Positions 33,352-42,410 of a stretch of DNA of 63,468 bases are shown in pieces (the stretch's first letter is position 1; the number at the start of each line of letters is the position of its first letter). A model generated the notes under the pieces. The model ran no database searches and was not told the origin of the DNA. It was given only the letters and a program-made list of their open reading frames with translations. Location: contig CALJIG010000095.1 in NCBI GenBank assembly GCA_937974175.1, forward strand, positions 1 through 63,468, given 5' to 3'. A program made the translations under genes and the position numbers. Source of the stretch: an uncultured Ignavibacteria bacterium. GTDB taxonomy: Bacteria > Bacteroidota > Ignavibacteria > Tepidaquicellales > Tepidaquicellaceae.

Positions 33352-35310
33352 ATGAGCTCACACGAACAAAACATCACGTCTTTATCAACCGAAAAAAGAT
33401 TATTTAAGCCGAAGAAAGCATTCTCTGAGCAGGCTCACATAAAGTCATTCGACCAGTATAAAAAAATGTATTCGCAGTCAATAAAGAATCCTGAAAAATT
33501 CTGGGGCAAGGCTGCTGAAGAGCTGCATTGGTTTAAAAAATGGAAGAAAGTTTTGAAATGGAAAGCCCCGCACTCCGAGTGGTTCACAGGCGGCAAGCTG
33601 AATCTATCTTACAATTGTCTCGATAGGCACGTAGAGAACGGAAGAAAAAATAAAGTCGCTTTGTTTTTTGAAGGAGAACCCGGCGATACTGCAACATATA
33701 CCTATGGACAATTATTGAATGAAGTAAAAAAATTCGCAAACGTTTTAAAATATAATAATGTAAAAAAAGGTGACCGCGTTGTGATTTATATGCCTATGAT
33801 TCCCGAGGCTGTAATTGCAATGCTTGCATGCGCGCGAATAGGCGCAGTGCATTCAGTTATATTCGGCGGATTTGCTGCACACGCTCTTGTCGATAGAATA
33901 AATGATGCTGAAGCCTGTATGGTTATTACTGCCGATGGCGCAAATAGACGAGGGCAGCTTGTTGAGCTTAAGAAAAATGTTGATGAAGCTATGCCTAACT
34001 GCCCGACAATTAAAAATTGTATTGTAGTAAAAAGAACCGGTAATCAAATCAGCTGGAATGACTTGCTTGATAAATGGTATCACGTTGAAATGGATGCTGT
34101 TGATAATGATTGCCCTGCGGAGAAACTTGATTCAGAGCATCCGCTCTATATATTATATACCAGCGGCACAACCGGTAAGCCAAAGGGAATACTTCACACT
34201 ACAGGCGGCTACTCAGTGCAGACATATCTTACGGCAAAATATGTTTTCGATTTAAAGGATGATGATATCTATTGGTGCACTGCCGATATTGGCTGGGTGA
34301 CAGGGCATAGCTACGTTGTTTACGGTCCGCTTCAAAACGGTTCGACGGTTTTAATTTACGAAGGCGCTCCTAACTATCCCGAGCCGGATAGATTCTGGAA
34401 GCTTATTGATAAATACAAAGTAACAATTTTTTATACTGCTCCTACAGCTATCCGCGCATTTATAAAGTGGGGAACTCACTGGGTTGATAAATACAAACTG
34501 GATTCACTTCGCTTATTGGGAACAGTAGGGGAGCCTATAAATCCCGAAGCGTGGATGTGGTACAATAAAATAATTGGTAAAGAGAGATGCCCGATTGTAG
34601 ATACATGGTGGCAGACGGAAACGGGAGCCATAATGGTTTCACCTATTCCCGGTGCGACTCCGACAAAACCGGGCAGCGGTACATTACCATTCTTCGGTAT
34701 CGATATTGAAGTGCTTGATAAGGAAGGAAAGAAAGTCGGTGCTAATCAGGGCGGACTGCTTGTTATACGCAAGCCGTGGCCTTCTATGCTCCGCACTATA
34801 TATAGAGACGATGAGAGATACCAAAAACAATACTGGAGTGAGTTTGAAGGAATGTACTTCACAGGTGACGGCGCGCGCAGAGATAAAGACGGATACTTCT
34901 GGGTAATGGGAAGAGTTGACGATGTGCTTAATGTAAGCGGTCACAGACTCGGAACTGCTGAAATTGAATCTGCACTTGTTGCTCACGTAAAAGTTGCCGA
35001 AGCAGCGGTAGTCGGCAAGCCCGATGAAATGAAAGGCAGCTCAGTATTTGCATTCGTTACACTTGAAGGAAGCCATACACCAAGCGAAGAATTAAAAACA
35101 GAATTGAAGGCATGGGTAGCCAAGGAAATCGGCGCGCTTGCAAGACCTGATGAGATACGTTTTACAGATGCCCTTCCGAAAACCAGAAGCGGAAAAATAA
35201 TGAGAAGATTATTAAGAGAGCTTGCCGCCGGCGGAAGCGTAACGGGAGACGTAACTACTCTGGAAGACTTTGCAGTGCTTGAGAAGCTGAGAGAGGGCGA
35301 AGAGGAGTAG
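33352..35310 (+). CDS. acs: Acetyl-CoA synthetase
   Basis: 652 residues, full length. Makes acetyl-CoA from acetate, ATP and CoA through acetyl-AMP. P-loop-like motif YTSGTTGKPKGILHTTGGY near residue 265; core motif WWQTETGAIMVSP near residue 420; hinge region YFTGDGARRDKDGYFWVMGR near residue 502; C-terminal catalytic Lys at residue 615 in RSGKIMRRLLREL, the residue controlled by protein acetylation in well-studied Acs. Start ATG at 33352 gives the usual N-terminal extension. It ends at a strong terminator, so it is monocistronic. Confidence 0.96.
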   Translation: MSSHEQNITSLSTEKRLFKPKKAFSEQAHIKSFDQYKKMYSQSIKNPEKFWGKAAEELHWFKKWKKVLKWKAPHSEWFTGGKLNLSYNCLDRHVENGRKNKVALFFEGEPGDTATYTYGQLLNEVKKFANVLKYNNVKKGDRVVIYMPMIPEAVIAMLACARIGAVHSVIFGGFAAHALVDRINDAEACMVITADGANRRGQLVELKKNVDEAMPNCPTIKNCIVVKRTGNQISWNDLLDKWYHVEMDAVDNDCPAEKLDSEHPLYILYTSGTTGKPKGILHTTGGYSVQTYLTAKYVFDLKDDDIYWCTADIGWVTGHSYVVYGPLQNGSTVLIYEGAPNYPEPDRFWKLIDKYKVTIFYTAPTAIRAFIKWGTHWVDKYKLDSLRLLGTVGEPINPEAWMWYNKIIGKERCPIVDTWWQTETGAIMVSPIPGATPTKPGSGTLPFFGIDIEVLDKEGKKVGANQGGLLVIRKPWPSMLRTIYRDDERYQKQYWSEFEGMYFTGDGARRDKDGYFWVMGRVDDVLNVSGHRLGTAEIESALVAHVKVAEAAVVGKPDEMKGSSVFAFVTLEGSHTPSEELKTELKAWVAKEIGALARPDEIRFTDALPKTRSGKIMRRLLRELAAGGSVTGDVTTLEDFAVLEKLREGEEE

Positions 35311-35317
35311 GATTTTT

Positions 35318-35345
35318 AATTAAGAATTTAGAATTATGAATTAAC
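35318..35345. repeat. Degenerate heptamer array AATTNNG
   Basis: AATTAAG, AATTTAG, AATTATG, AATTAAC: four units in register, eight bases after the acs stop. Less perfect than the other five heptamer arrays. Confidence 0.55.
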
Positions 35346-35376
35346 CTGATAGGTTTTTAAACCTGTCAGGTTTTTT
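35343..35376 (+). terminator. Terminator of acs made from the CCTGACAGG module
   Basis: AACCTGATAGGTTT and AAACCTGTCAGGTT form a 14-bp stem with one mismatch, followed by six T. Same module as the tRNA-His terminator at 10023. Confidence 0.9.
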
Positions 35377-36167
35377 ATTAGATAGACCTCGTGTCAAGTT
35401 AAATCAAAATAAATCTACTTATATGTGCTAATAGGCAGCTTTTACTTTTCTCTTAATATTGTAAAGTGTAAATTTGAAGTCGAGCGTGGAAGGGCTTTGC
35501 TGATTTCAAAACCCGTCAAAAATTCATCAGATTTAAAAAATGTTTTATTTTGTAATTTTAATAAAAAATGTTACAAAAATGTTACTTTAAAGTTTTCAAC
35601 AACATGTTAGAAGTTCTCAAAAATGTTACAATAATGTTACTTTAAATGTTGGTATTTATGGGGACGGAATTTTCTCCAAAATCCGTCAAAAATCCGTCAA
35701 GATTTGAAAATGTTGAATTGTTTTTAGATAGTTGTATTTTATGGGGACGAATTTTTCTCCAAAATCCGTCAAAAATCCGTCAGGATTTGAAAAATAAAAA
35801 TCAGCAATATTGTAAAAACAATAATAGATTTTGAATCCCGCTAAAGACGGGACTGAGCCTTGCTCAAAATGTGACAATAATGTTACTCTGTGGAGGTGTG
35901 TTACAGAAAAGCTTCTCACTAATAATAAAAATTGTCAAATTGAAAAAACATTAATTTACTTGTGAAATCATAGTTATATGTTGTAATAACATTAATTAGG
36001 ATTTGCATTGAAAATATCTCTTTAATTTATGTTTAATCAATTATTTATAGGTTAATTCGTTTTTATGTATGAATGTCACAACTTATAAAAACAATAGTTT
36101 GTTGTCGTTAAAACCGCATTTTAATTCGTGATTTGAATACTTAATTTTAAGTCTAACCAAATCACGT
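35377..36167. other. Gene-free tract with AATGTTAC boxes and an 83-bp tandem duplication
   Basis: No credible gene. Holds AATGTTAC-type boxes at 35564, 35619 and 35866. A duplicated unit starting ATGGGGACG lies at 35658 and 35741 (period 83), each with two AAATCCGTCA words. A CCCGCTAAAGACGGGA hairpin is at 35838. The last 250 bases are plain AT-rich sequence and should carry the promoter of the T9SS gene at 36168. Confidence 0.75.
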
Positions 36168-37445
36168 ATGAAAAAATCACTTATTTTAACCTTATTTTTA
36201 GCTTTTATTGCAGCAAATTCCCTCAATGCGCAATGGGTACAGCAAACCAGCGGTACAACAGCCCAGCTTAAATCCGTTTCAGCAGTCAGCGATCAAATCT
36301 GCTGGGTTAGCGGTATTGGAGTTGTACTTAGAACTACCGATGCAGGTGCAACATGGATTAACGCAACAGGTACTATTGCCCCAACTTTCGGCGGCTCTAA
36401 TATTTGGGGAGTAGATGGTCAGACAGCATTGGTAACTGGTACGATTTCCGGCAATGCATTCGTTTACAGAACTTCAAACGGAGGCACAACCTGGACACAG
36501 GTATTTACGCAGACAGGCGGCTTTATAAATTCAGTACAACTCACCGGCGGCTTATTCGGTTATATGATGGGCGACCCTGTAGGTACAAACTGGTCACTAT
36601 GGAATACAAACTCTATTGGTTTAGCATGGGATTCTACCGGATTAAGACTTCCCGGTACAGGTGAAGCAAGCTGGAACAACGGAATGTACATCACGGGTAC
36701 AAGGCTTTGGTTTGTAACAAATACTGCTACAGGTAAAATTTATTATTCAACTAATTCAGGTACAACTTTTACAACACAGCAAACAGGAGGTACATCTGCA
36801 AGCTTCGGTGCTATTTGGTTTAATTATTCATTCCAGGGATTATCAAGTTCTAATGGCGCACTTTATTCTACATCGAATAGTGGAACTACATGGACTGCTG
36901 TTACAAATGCTCCCGGAGGAACTGCGAACATAAGCGGCATAACAGGAAAAAATTTAAGATGGTGGTTTACAAGAAATACTCCTAGCACATCGATTTATAC
37001 ATCCGGAGATAACGGAGCAACGTGGACATCGCAAAGCTGCCCGAGCGGTACATACGCACATATTGCATTAGGAAGACTTTCAACAGGCGGTACAGCAAAT
37101 GTATGGGCAGTGGGTGATGCAGGTAAGATAATTTATTTATCAGGAGTAGTAGGAGTTGAGCCTGTAAATTCTCAGGTTCCTTCGAAATTTAAATTGGAGC
37201 AAAATTATCCGAACCCGTTTAATCCACAAACCAATATTAATTTTTCACTGCCAAAAAATTCTAATGTGAAATTGAGAATATATAGCACAACCGGTAAAAT
37301 GATAACTGAATTGATTAATGAAAATAAAATGGCAGGCAATTATTCTGTTAACTTCGATGGCACTGATTTAAGCAGCGGAGTTTATTTTTATTCATTGGAA
37401 ACTGATAATTTCAGAGAGACAAAATCTATGATTCTTGTCAAATAA
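36168..37445 (+). CDS. Secreted Ycf48/BNR-like T9SS protein
   Basis: 425 residues. Signal peptide MKKSLILTLFLAFIAANSLNA, then WVQQTSGTTAQLKSVSAVSD, the opening strand typical of Ycf48-like photosystem-assembly-type propellers. Asp-box turns occur about every 45 residues (TTDAGATW, TSNGGTTW, STNSGTTF, TSNSGTTW, SGDNGATW) to residue about 315. Residues about 340-425 are a T9SS sorting domain (QNYPNPFNPQTNI to MILVK). Likely a surface propeller involved in binding; no catalytic residues are evident. Followed 87 bases later by sodC on the same strand. Confidence 0.88.
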   Translation: MKKSLILTLFLAFIAANSLNAQWVQQTSGTTAQLKSVSAVSDQICWVSGIGVVLRTTDAGATWINATGTIAPTFGGSNIWGVDGQTALVTGTISGNAFVYRTSNGGTTWTQVFTQTGGFINSVQLTGGLFGYMMGDPVGTNWSLWNTNSIGLAWDSTGLRLPGTGEASWNNGMYITGTRLWFVTNTATGKIYYSTNSGTTFTTQQTGGTSASFGAIWFNYSFQGLSSSNGALYSTSNSGTTWTAVTNAPGGTANISGITGKNLRWWFTRNTPSTSIYTSGDNGATWTSQSCPSGTYAHIALGRLSTGGTANVWAVGDAGKIIYLSGVVGVEPVNSQVPSKFKLEQNYPNPFNPQTNINFSLPKNSNVKLRIYSTTGKMITELINENKMAGNYSVNFDGTDLSSGVYFYSLETDNFRETKSMILVK

Positions 37446-37532
37446 TATTGAAAGATTAATAGTTAATTTGAAACTTTTATCCTTTTAACAGTATTAACTT
37501 TTTTAGATATTAATACTAACTAAAATATTGAA

Positions 37533-38108
37533 ATGAAAAAAGTACTATTAATCCTCTTCTCAGTTTTCTTTATCACTGCAACCGGCAGTTCAGTTTCACT
37601 TGCGCAATCTAAAACGGATACCAATAAAACAAAACCCGTTGTACGCAGAACTGTAAGCGCTATTGCAGTTATTTCAGGCAATACATCTGAAGGCATTACA
37701 GGAGAAGTAAGATTCACAAGATTAAAAAAAGGTGTAAGAGTTTCAGGTGAAATCTACGGCTTAACTCCCGGTAAACACGGATTCCACGTTCATGAAAAAG
37801 GAGCTTGCGATAAGCCTGATTTTACAAGCGCAGGACCGCATTTTAATCCTTCAGCTTCAAAGCACGGAAGCATGCACTCTGAAACAAGACATGCAGGTGA
37901 TTTCGGCAATATCATCGCTGATGATTACGGTGTAGCTAAATTTTCATTCATAGATTATACATTAAGCTTTAAAGGCGATAACAGTGTAATCGGAAGAAGC
38001 GTTATTGTACATGAAAAAGAAGATGATTTAAAAACAGACCCGAGCGGAAATTCAGGAACTAGAATCGGCTGCGGAGTAGTACAATTGAATTCTTATAAAA
38101 GACATTAA
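37533..38108 (+). CDS. sodC: Cu/Zn superoxide dismutase, exported
   Basis: 191 residues with a signal peptide (MKKVLLILFSVFFITATGSS), so periplasmic. It removes superoxide using copper and zinc. Copper ligands lie in GKHGFHVHEKG near residue 90 and the later RSVIVHEKED; zinc ligands in HFNPSASKHG, ETRHAGDFGN and the conserved Asp. The disulfide pair is GACDKPD with IGCGVVQLN at the C-terminus. The electrostatic-loop Arg lies in GTRIGCG. Length and ligands are all present, so it should be active. Immediately after the stop is a heptamer array and a terminator. Confidence 0.95.
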   Translation: MKKVLLILFSVFFITATGSSVSLAQSKTDTNKTKPVVRRTVSAIAVISGNTSEGITGEVRFTRLKKGVRVSGEIYGLTPGKHGFHVHEKGACDKPDFTSAGPHFNPSASKHGSMHSETRHAGDFGNIIADDYGVAKFSFIDYTLSFKGDNSVIGRSVIVHEKEDDLKTDPSGNSGTRIGCGVVQLNSYKRH

Positions 38109-38112
38109 GTTC

Positions 38113-38145
38113 AGATTTCAGATTTCAGATTTCAGATTTCAGATA
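38113..38145. repeat. Heptamer tandem repeat AGATTTC
   Basis: Four perfect AGATTTC units plus AGATA, starting five bases after the sodC stop. Confidence 0.9.
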
Positions 38146-38157
38146 TAATGATAGTTT

Positions 38158-38200
38158 ATAAAGCCCTTGAATTTTTATAAAGCCAAGGGCTTTTATATTT
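38158..38200. terminator. Bidirectional terminator between sodC and the VCBS T9SS gene
   Basis: AAAGCCCTTG and CAAGGGCTTT form a 10-bp stem with T-rich flank on the plus side and A-rich flank on the other, serving two convergent genes. Confidence 0.8.
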
Positions 38201-38207
38201 CCAGAAT

Positions 38208-39713
38208 TTACTTTATAAGCAGCATTGATTTTGTAATTGATTCAACACCACTGATAAGGCGGTAAAAATAAACTCCGCTTGCTAGTCCGAATTTTCCTGC
38301 GTCAAAATTTATTGAGTAGCTTCCTCTGTTTTGAAATTCATTGATTAACTCTGCTACTTCACTACCTGAAGCGTTTAATATTTTTAATGTCACTAAACCT
38401 GAATTCTTCAAATCGTATTGTATTGTGGTTGACGGATTAAAAGGATTAGGATAATTTTGAAGCAAAGAAAATTTCTCCGGGATAGAATTAAAAATTGTGT
38501 TTATTCCAATAGAAGGATTAATTCTGAATAACAGCTTATCGTTTCCGCCGGAGGCAGTAGTTCTTCTATGAACAATGTAAATATCCGGCAACGTGTCGTT
38601 ATTGAAATTATCTATCTTTATGCCCAGCCCTTCAGCAACTGCAGTAGGAGGAAATACTTCTTCGGTAAATTCAGTGAAAACTCCTTTGCCGTTATTTTTA
38701 AATGCCTTAACCGGTCTGTTTACAAAAGCATTAGATGTAATTATATCGAGGTCTCCGTCATTGTCTAAATCATAAAACACTCCGTCAAGAGTATGTTCTC
38801 CATCAACGGGTAATCTTGATGCCGTGCTGTCATAAAAATATCCTGAACCGTCGTTTATATAAAGTCTGTCCTGTAAATTGCGGTCTCCCCTAAAATTTAC
38901 ATTACTAAAAAAGATATCTAAATCACCGTCGTTATCAACATCACCAAGGGCAACTTTTCGTGTTTCATCATTCATATTACCGGGAAATTTGACATAGGTC
39001 ATGTCTGTAAAATGACCGGCTCCATCGTTAATAAAAATTTTATTAAAGTCTTCACACCCGAATACTAAATCAAGGTCTCCGTCTCCATCCATATCACCTG
39101 CTTTTATATCCTGAGGAACAATATCTACAAATGGAACTCTTGTTGAATCGAAAGTAAAAGTAGCATTGCCGTTATTTATGAATACCTGTGGATAACCCGG
39201 AGGTGCAGGATTTGCTGCTCCGTTTGAACCGAAAATTAAATCGGGATAACCGTCATTGTTTAAATCCATTACAAACAGTGCATTCGATGTAAAATGTGGC
39301 AGCCTGTTATTGGCGTTATCAAAATACCCGTTGCCTCTGTTCAGATAAAATTCATGCACAGCATTGTCTTCGCTTGCGAATATAATATCCAGATCACCGT
39401 CGCGGTCAAAATCAGCTACGCAAATATCTTCACTGTCATAGGAGAATTGGGGTATTCTGAATGATTCATCCGTAAAAATTCCGTTGCCGTTATTGATAAG
39501 AATTTTATTGGGCGCGAATTCCCTGGCAATTATAATATCTTTATCGCCGTCGTTATCGATATCGGCGGATTCTACATCCATACCGGATCCGCTTACAGAC
39601 GATAAAGGTAAATTTGAATTAGTTACATCTCTGTAGAGATAATTTTGTGCAGTTAATACATTTGAAGTAATACAGAGGAGAATTAAAATTAACGCGAATA
39701 AAAACTGTTTCAT
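38208..39713 (-). CDS. Secreted VCBS/FG-GAP repeat T9SS protein
   Basis: 501 residues. Signal peptide MKQFLFALILILLCITSNVL, then about seven VCBS/FG-GAP repeats with Ca-binding-like loops (DIDNDGDKDI, DFDRDGDLDI, DLNNDGYPDL, DMDGDGDLDL, DVDNDGDLDI, DLDNDGDLDI, NFNNDTLPDI) to residue about 400, forming an integrin-like propeller. The final 85 or so residues are a T9SS sorting domain (QNYPNPFNPSTTI to MLLIK). Unlike the interrupted protein at 7106-8869 this one is intact and lacks the ASPIC/UnbV domain. Its C-terminal domain closely resembles that of the next gene upstream, which suggests duplication of the tail. Confidence 0.9.
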   Translation of the reverse strand: MKQFLFALILILLCITSNVLTAQNYLYRDVTNSNLPLSSVSGSGMDVESADIDNDGDKDIIIAREFAPNKILINNGNGIFTDESFRIPQFSYDSEDICVADFDRDGDLDIIFASEDNAVHEFYLNRGNGYFDNANNRLPHFTSNALFVMDLNNDGYPDLIFGSNGAANPAPPGYPQVFINNGNATFTFDSTRVPFVDIVPQDIKAGDMDGDGDLDLVFGCEDFNKIFINDGAGHFTDMTYVKFPGNMNDETRKVALGDVDNDGDLDIFFSNVNFRGDRNLQDRLYINDGSGYFYDSTASRLPVDGEHTLDGVFYDLDNDGDLDIITSNAFVNRPVKAFKNNGKGVFTEFTEEVFPPTAVAEGLGIKIDNFNNDTLPDIYIVHRRTTASGGNDKLLFRINPSIGINTIFNSIPEKFSLLQNYPNPFNPSTTIQYDLKNSGLVTLKILNASGSEVAELINEFQNRGSYSINFDAGKFGLASGVYFYRLISGVESITKSMLLIK

Positions 39714-39779
39714 AATGTTATATTAGTTTAGTTTTTAGCCGCACTACATCATACGAAACATTTTTGAAAAAGTTAAGAT

Positions 39780-39816
39780 AAAAAACCTGACTGCTTCTCC
39801 GCACAGCCAGGTTTTG
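39780..39816 (-). terminator. Terminator of the beta-helix T9SS gene
   Basis: AAAACCTGACTG and CAGCCAGGTTTT form a 12-bp stem with one mismatch, T-rich downstream on the minus strand. Confidence 0.75.
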
Positions 39817-39850
39817 ATATTTCTAATTACTACTGTTTTAGAAATGAAAA

Positions 39851-41317
39851 TTACTTTATAAGTAGCATAGATTTTGTTATGGATTGTCCGCCGCTCGTCA
39901 GCTTGTAAAAATAAATTCCGCTTGATAAAGAGTACTTCCCGGCATCAAAGTTAACAGAGTAACTTCCCTGAGCTTGAATGCCATTTACCAGTTCAATTAT
40001 TTCTTTACCTGTTGTATCTAAAATTTTCAATGACACAAATCCGCTTTTCTGAATTTGATAACTGATTTTTGTTGACGGGTTAAACGGATTAGGATAATTT
40101 TGTTTGAGTTCAAAAGAACTTATATTACTGATGGGTTCAAATATTCCAACCACTGAAGGTGAAATAAGATTACTGTAATGTCCTCCGTATGCGCCCATAT
40201 CATTTCTCACAGTTCCTCTTGAAGGAAAGTGAGCTTGTCCGGGAGTTGAACCATCGGGGTCATTATAATTACTTGCAGGATTTCCTGCATCTATACAGGG
40301 TGATGTCACCGAAAGTAAATAATTTGTTGAATCGAACTGTGGTGCCGCTATAATGTTTCCCGTTCCTGAGTAACCATCCTGAACGCAAGAATATGTTACG
40401 GCAGCATTTCCGGTAAAACCATCTGCTATCTGTTTTAAAGTTACAGCAGTTACAGTTGCGCTGTTTCCCCATACAATGTTATTTACAATTGTTGTAGGGG
40501 AGGCATATACTAAAATACCTCCGCCTTGTCCCGCGTAAGGCGAGCCAATGCCGGCTGACGAATTATACATTATTGTGTTATTCTCGATTAAGCTTAAGCC
40601 TGAACCGTTTACCCAGACGCCGCCGCCGCCATAAGTTGGTGCTCCTGTTACAGCCTGATAAACCCGGTTCTTGAAAATAACATTATTCTTTAGCACAGAA
40701 TTTCCGTAGTTCAGTACCACTCCTCCGCCATACATTGCTTCATTGTTAAATATGATATTATTGTAAATCCTAGACTTTCCGTCTCCCGTTCTTATTCCGC
40801 CGCCGCCTGTACTTGCAATACCTGAAGGTCTGCGTATTGCTTTATTGTCTCTAATAATATTGAATTGTACAGTTGCTTTGGAATATTGCATAAGTATTCC
40901 GGCTCCTTCGCAGTATCTTCCCGGGCTATGTTCATCCTTCCAGAATGTTCCTTCTCCACCGGTGATTGTAAAACCCTGTAGTACTGCCAATGAGTCATTG
41001 TAGGCAGAGGATAATTCCGATGTTATCCTTACGCAGCTGGCAGAGTCAGAATTCGAAGGTGTGCTTCCGTTAATAATTGTTGATGCTATGAGGGAAAGAT
41101 TCATTGTCTGGTAAAATGTTGAGGTTACTACAATGTTTTTTCCTCTGAAGTGAATGTTTTCAAAGTATGTTCCCGGAGCAACTAATACTGTATCTCCGTC
41201 AACTGCAGCATTTATGCCTGCCTGAATTGTAGAGTACTGAGATGGTACATTTTTTATCGATGCATGCAATGAGGGCAACAATGCAATAAACAAGAGTAAG
41301 GTAAATAATTTTTTCAT
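39851..41317 (-). CDS. Secreted right-handed beta-helix T9SS protein
   Basis: 488 residues. Signal peptide MKKLFTLLLFIALLPSLHAS, then IKNVPSQYSTIQAGINAAVD and DGDTVLVAPGTYFENIHFRG, the classic start of pectate-lyase-like/NosD beta-helices. Short repeats with N-N-I and G-G-G turns follow (YNNIIFNNEAMYGGGVV, KNNVIFKNRVYQA, ENNTIMYNSS, VNNIVWGNSA). A T9SS sorting domain ends the protein (QNYPNPFNPSTKI to MLLIK). No pectate-lyase catalytic Arg or Ca triad could be picked out, so it may bind or cleave polysaccharide but activity is not shown. It follows the sigma factor gene by 27 bases on the same strand. Confidence 0.9.
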   Translation of the reverse strand: MKKLFTLLLFIALLPSLHASIKNVPSQYSTIQAGINAAVDGDTVLVAPGTYFENIHFRGKNIVVTSTFYQTMNLSLIASTIINGSTPSNSDSASCVRITSELSSAYNDSLAVLQGFTITGGEGTFWKDEHSPGRYCEGAGILMQYSKATVQFNIIRDNKAIRRPSGIASTGGGGIRTGDGKSRIYNNIIFNNEAMYGGGVVLNYGNSVLKNNVIFKNRVYQAVTGAPTYGGGGVWVNGSGLSLIENNTIMYNSSAGIGSPYAGQGGGILVYASPTTIVNNIVWGNSATVTAVTLKQIADGFTGNAAVTYSCVQDGYSGTGNIIAAPQFDSTNYLLSVTSPCIDAGNPASNYNDPDGSTPGQAHFPSRGTVRNDMGAYGGHYSNLISPSVVGIFEPISNISSFELKQNYPNPFNPSTKISYQIQKSGFVSLKILDTTGKEIIELVNGIQAQGSYSVNFDAGKYSLSSGIYFYKLTSGGQSITKSMLLIK

Positions 41318-41344
41318 TTTCTCTTTCGGAATGAATTAAGTATT

Positions 41345-42238
41345 CTAATTAATATTAAATATATTTAAAAATTTATCGCTCTCTAAAAGTTTTCTTAATG
41401 AAATTACAAAGTCAGGCGACTTTTCATAGGGATGTGTTCTGAACACTTCGCTGCATTCGTTATCAAGCACATCTGATAATTCCTGTGTCCTTATCTCGGA
41501 TATCTTATCCATTTTGAAATAAAAGCTTCGTGTAAATTTCAGATTATTGGGATTGACATATCCTACTTCAATAAGCGCTTTTGTTTTCTTCGAGCATCGG
41601 CAAGGGTTTGCTTTATTAACAAGTCCGCATTTATTATTCATAAAGCTGTGCAGGTCTTTTCTTGCTCTTGAAAGTCTCTGTCTGAAATTATCTTTTGATA
41701 TTTCCATAATCTCACTGCCGACTGCATCTGAAATTCCCATCAGACCTCCCAAAGTATAAACTAATCTTTGCTCTCTATCTAAACATAGCAGCATTCCGAA
41801 CATGCAGGAAATTTTCACTTCCTCAACAAGAATTCTTGAATCAACCGAATAGCTTGTATTATCGGGAAAATCAGAATCAGGACAGCTGTCAATAATTTCG
41901 CCGTATTTTTTGAAACTGTCCGTATGATTCAGTTCTCCCATACTTTTTTTCATATTCAAAACGTGGTTTACAACTATTCTGTAAGCCCACGTTCTGAAGC
42001 TGCTTCTGCCTTCAAAGCCGGCAAGCTTTGTAATGATTTTTATAAGAACTTCCTGTGTTACATCTTTCGCTTCATCAGGATTGAACACCATTCGTAAAGC
42101 TATATTATAGATATAGTCCTGATGCTTTTTTATCAGTTTTTCTAATGCATTTTTATCGCCTTTGACGGAAAGGGAAACAAGCTCGGCATCTGAACTGTCT
42201 CCAATATATTTGTCTGATAGTATGTTTTGCGGTTCCAT
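41345..42238 (-). CDS. ECF-like sigma-70 factor with C-terminal cysteine motif
   Basis: 297 residues. Region 2 lies at about residues 30-100 (LIKKHQDYIYNIALRMV, DEAKDVTQEVLIKI, FRTWAYRIVVNHVL) and region 4 at about 160-205 (LDREQRLVYTLGGLMGISD, DNFRQRLSRARKDL). An extra 90-residue tail begins CGLVNKANPCRCSKKT near residue 206, a cysteine-bearing extension known from a subgroup of ECF-type sigma factors and perhaps metal- or redox-responsive. No anti-sigma gene is adjacent; the next gene downstream (27 bases) encodes the beta-helix T9SS protein, so the factor may control surface cargo. That link is inference. Confidence 0.85.
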   Translation of the reverse strand: MEPQNILSDKYIGDSSDAELVSLSVKGDKNALEKLIKKHQDYIYNIALRMVFNPDEAKDVTQEVLIKIITKLAGFEGRSSFRTWAYRIVVNHVLNMKKSMGELNHTDSFKKYGEIIDSCPDSDFPDNTSYSVDSRILVEEVKISCMFGMLLCLDREQRLVYTLGGLMGISDAVGSEIMEISKDNFRQRLSRARKDLHSFMNNKCGLVNKANPCRCSKKTKALIEVGYVNPNNLKFTRSFYFKMDKISEIRTQELSDVLDNECSEVFRTHPYEKSPDFVISLRKLLESDKFLNIFNIN

Positions 42239-42279
42239 ATTGTATTAGACGGTTTAAAATTGAAAGTGTGACAGAATTC

Positions 42280-42300
42280 AATTACGAATTACGAATTACG
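42280..42300. repeat. Heptamer tandem repeat AATTACG
   Basis: Three perfect AATTACG units upstream of the sigma factor gene. The same heptamer family as in the arrays at 10261 and 38113 differs only in its third and later bases. Confidence 0.85.
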
Positions 42301-42410
42301 AGTTTCAAGTTTTGTTTTTCAACGGATTTCTGAACGAAGTTCAGTCCCGTGTTTTAGCGGGATTGACGGATTCTTTGATTCTGTTCCAAATTTCAAGTTT
42401 AAGTTTGTTA

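Noticed and set aside
35425..35919. Small ORFs of 61-77 codons on both strands
   Set aside because: They lie entirely in repeated boxes and have no ribosome site or conserved pattern.
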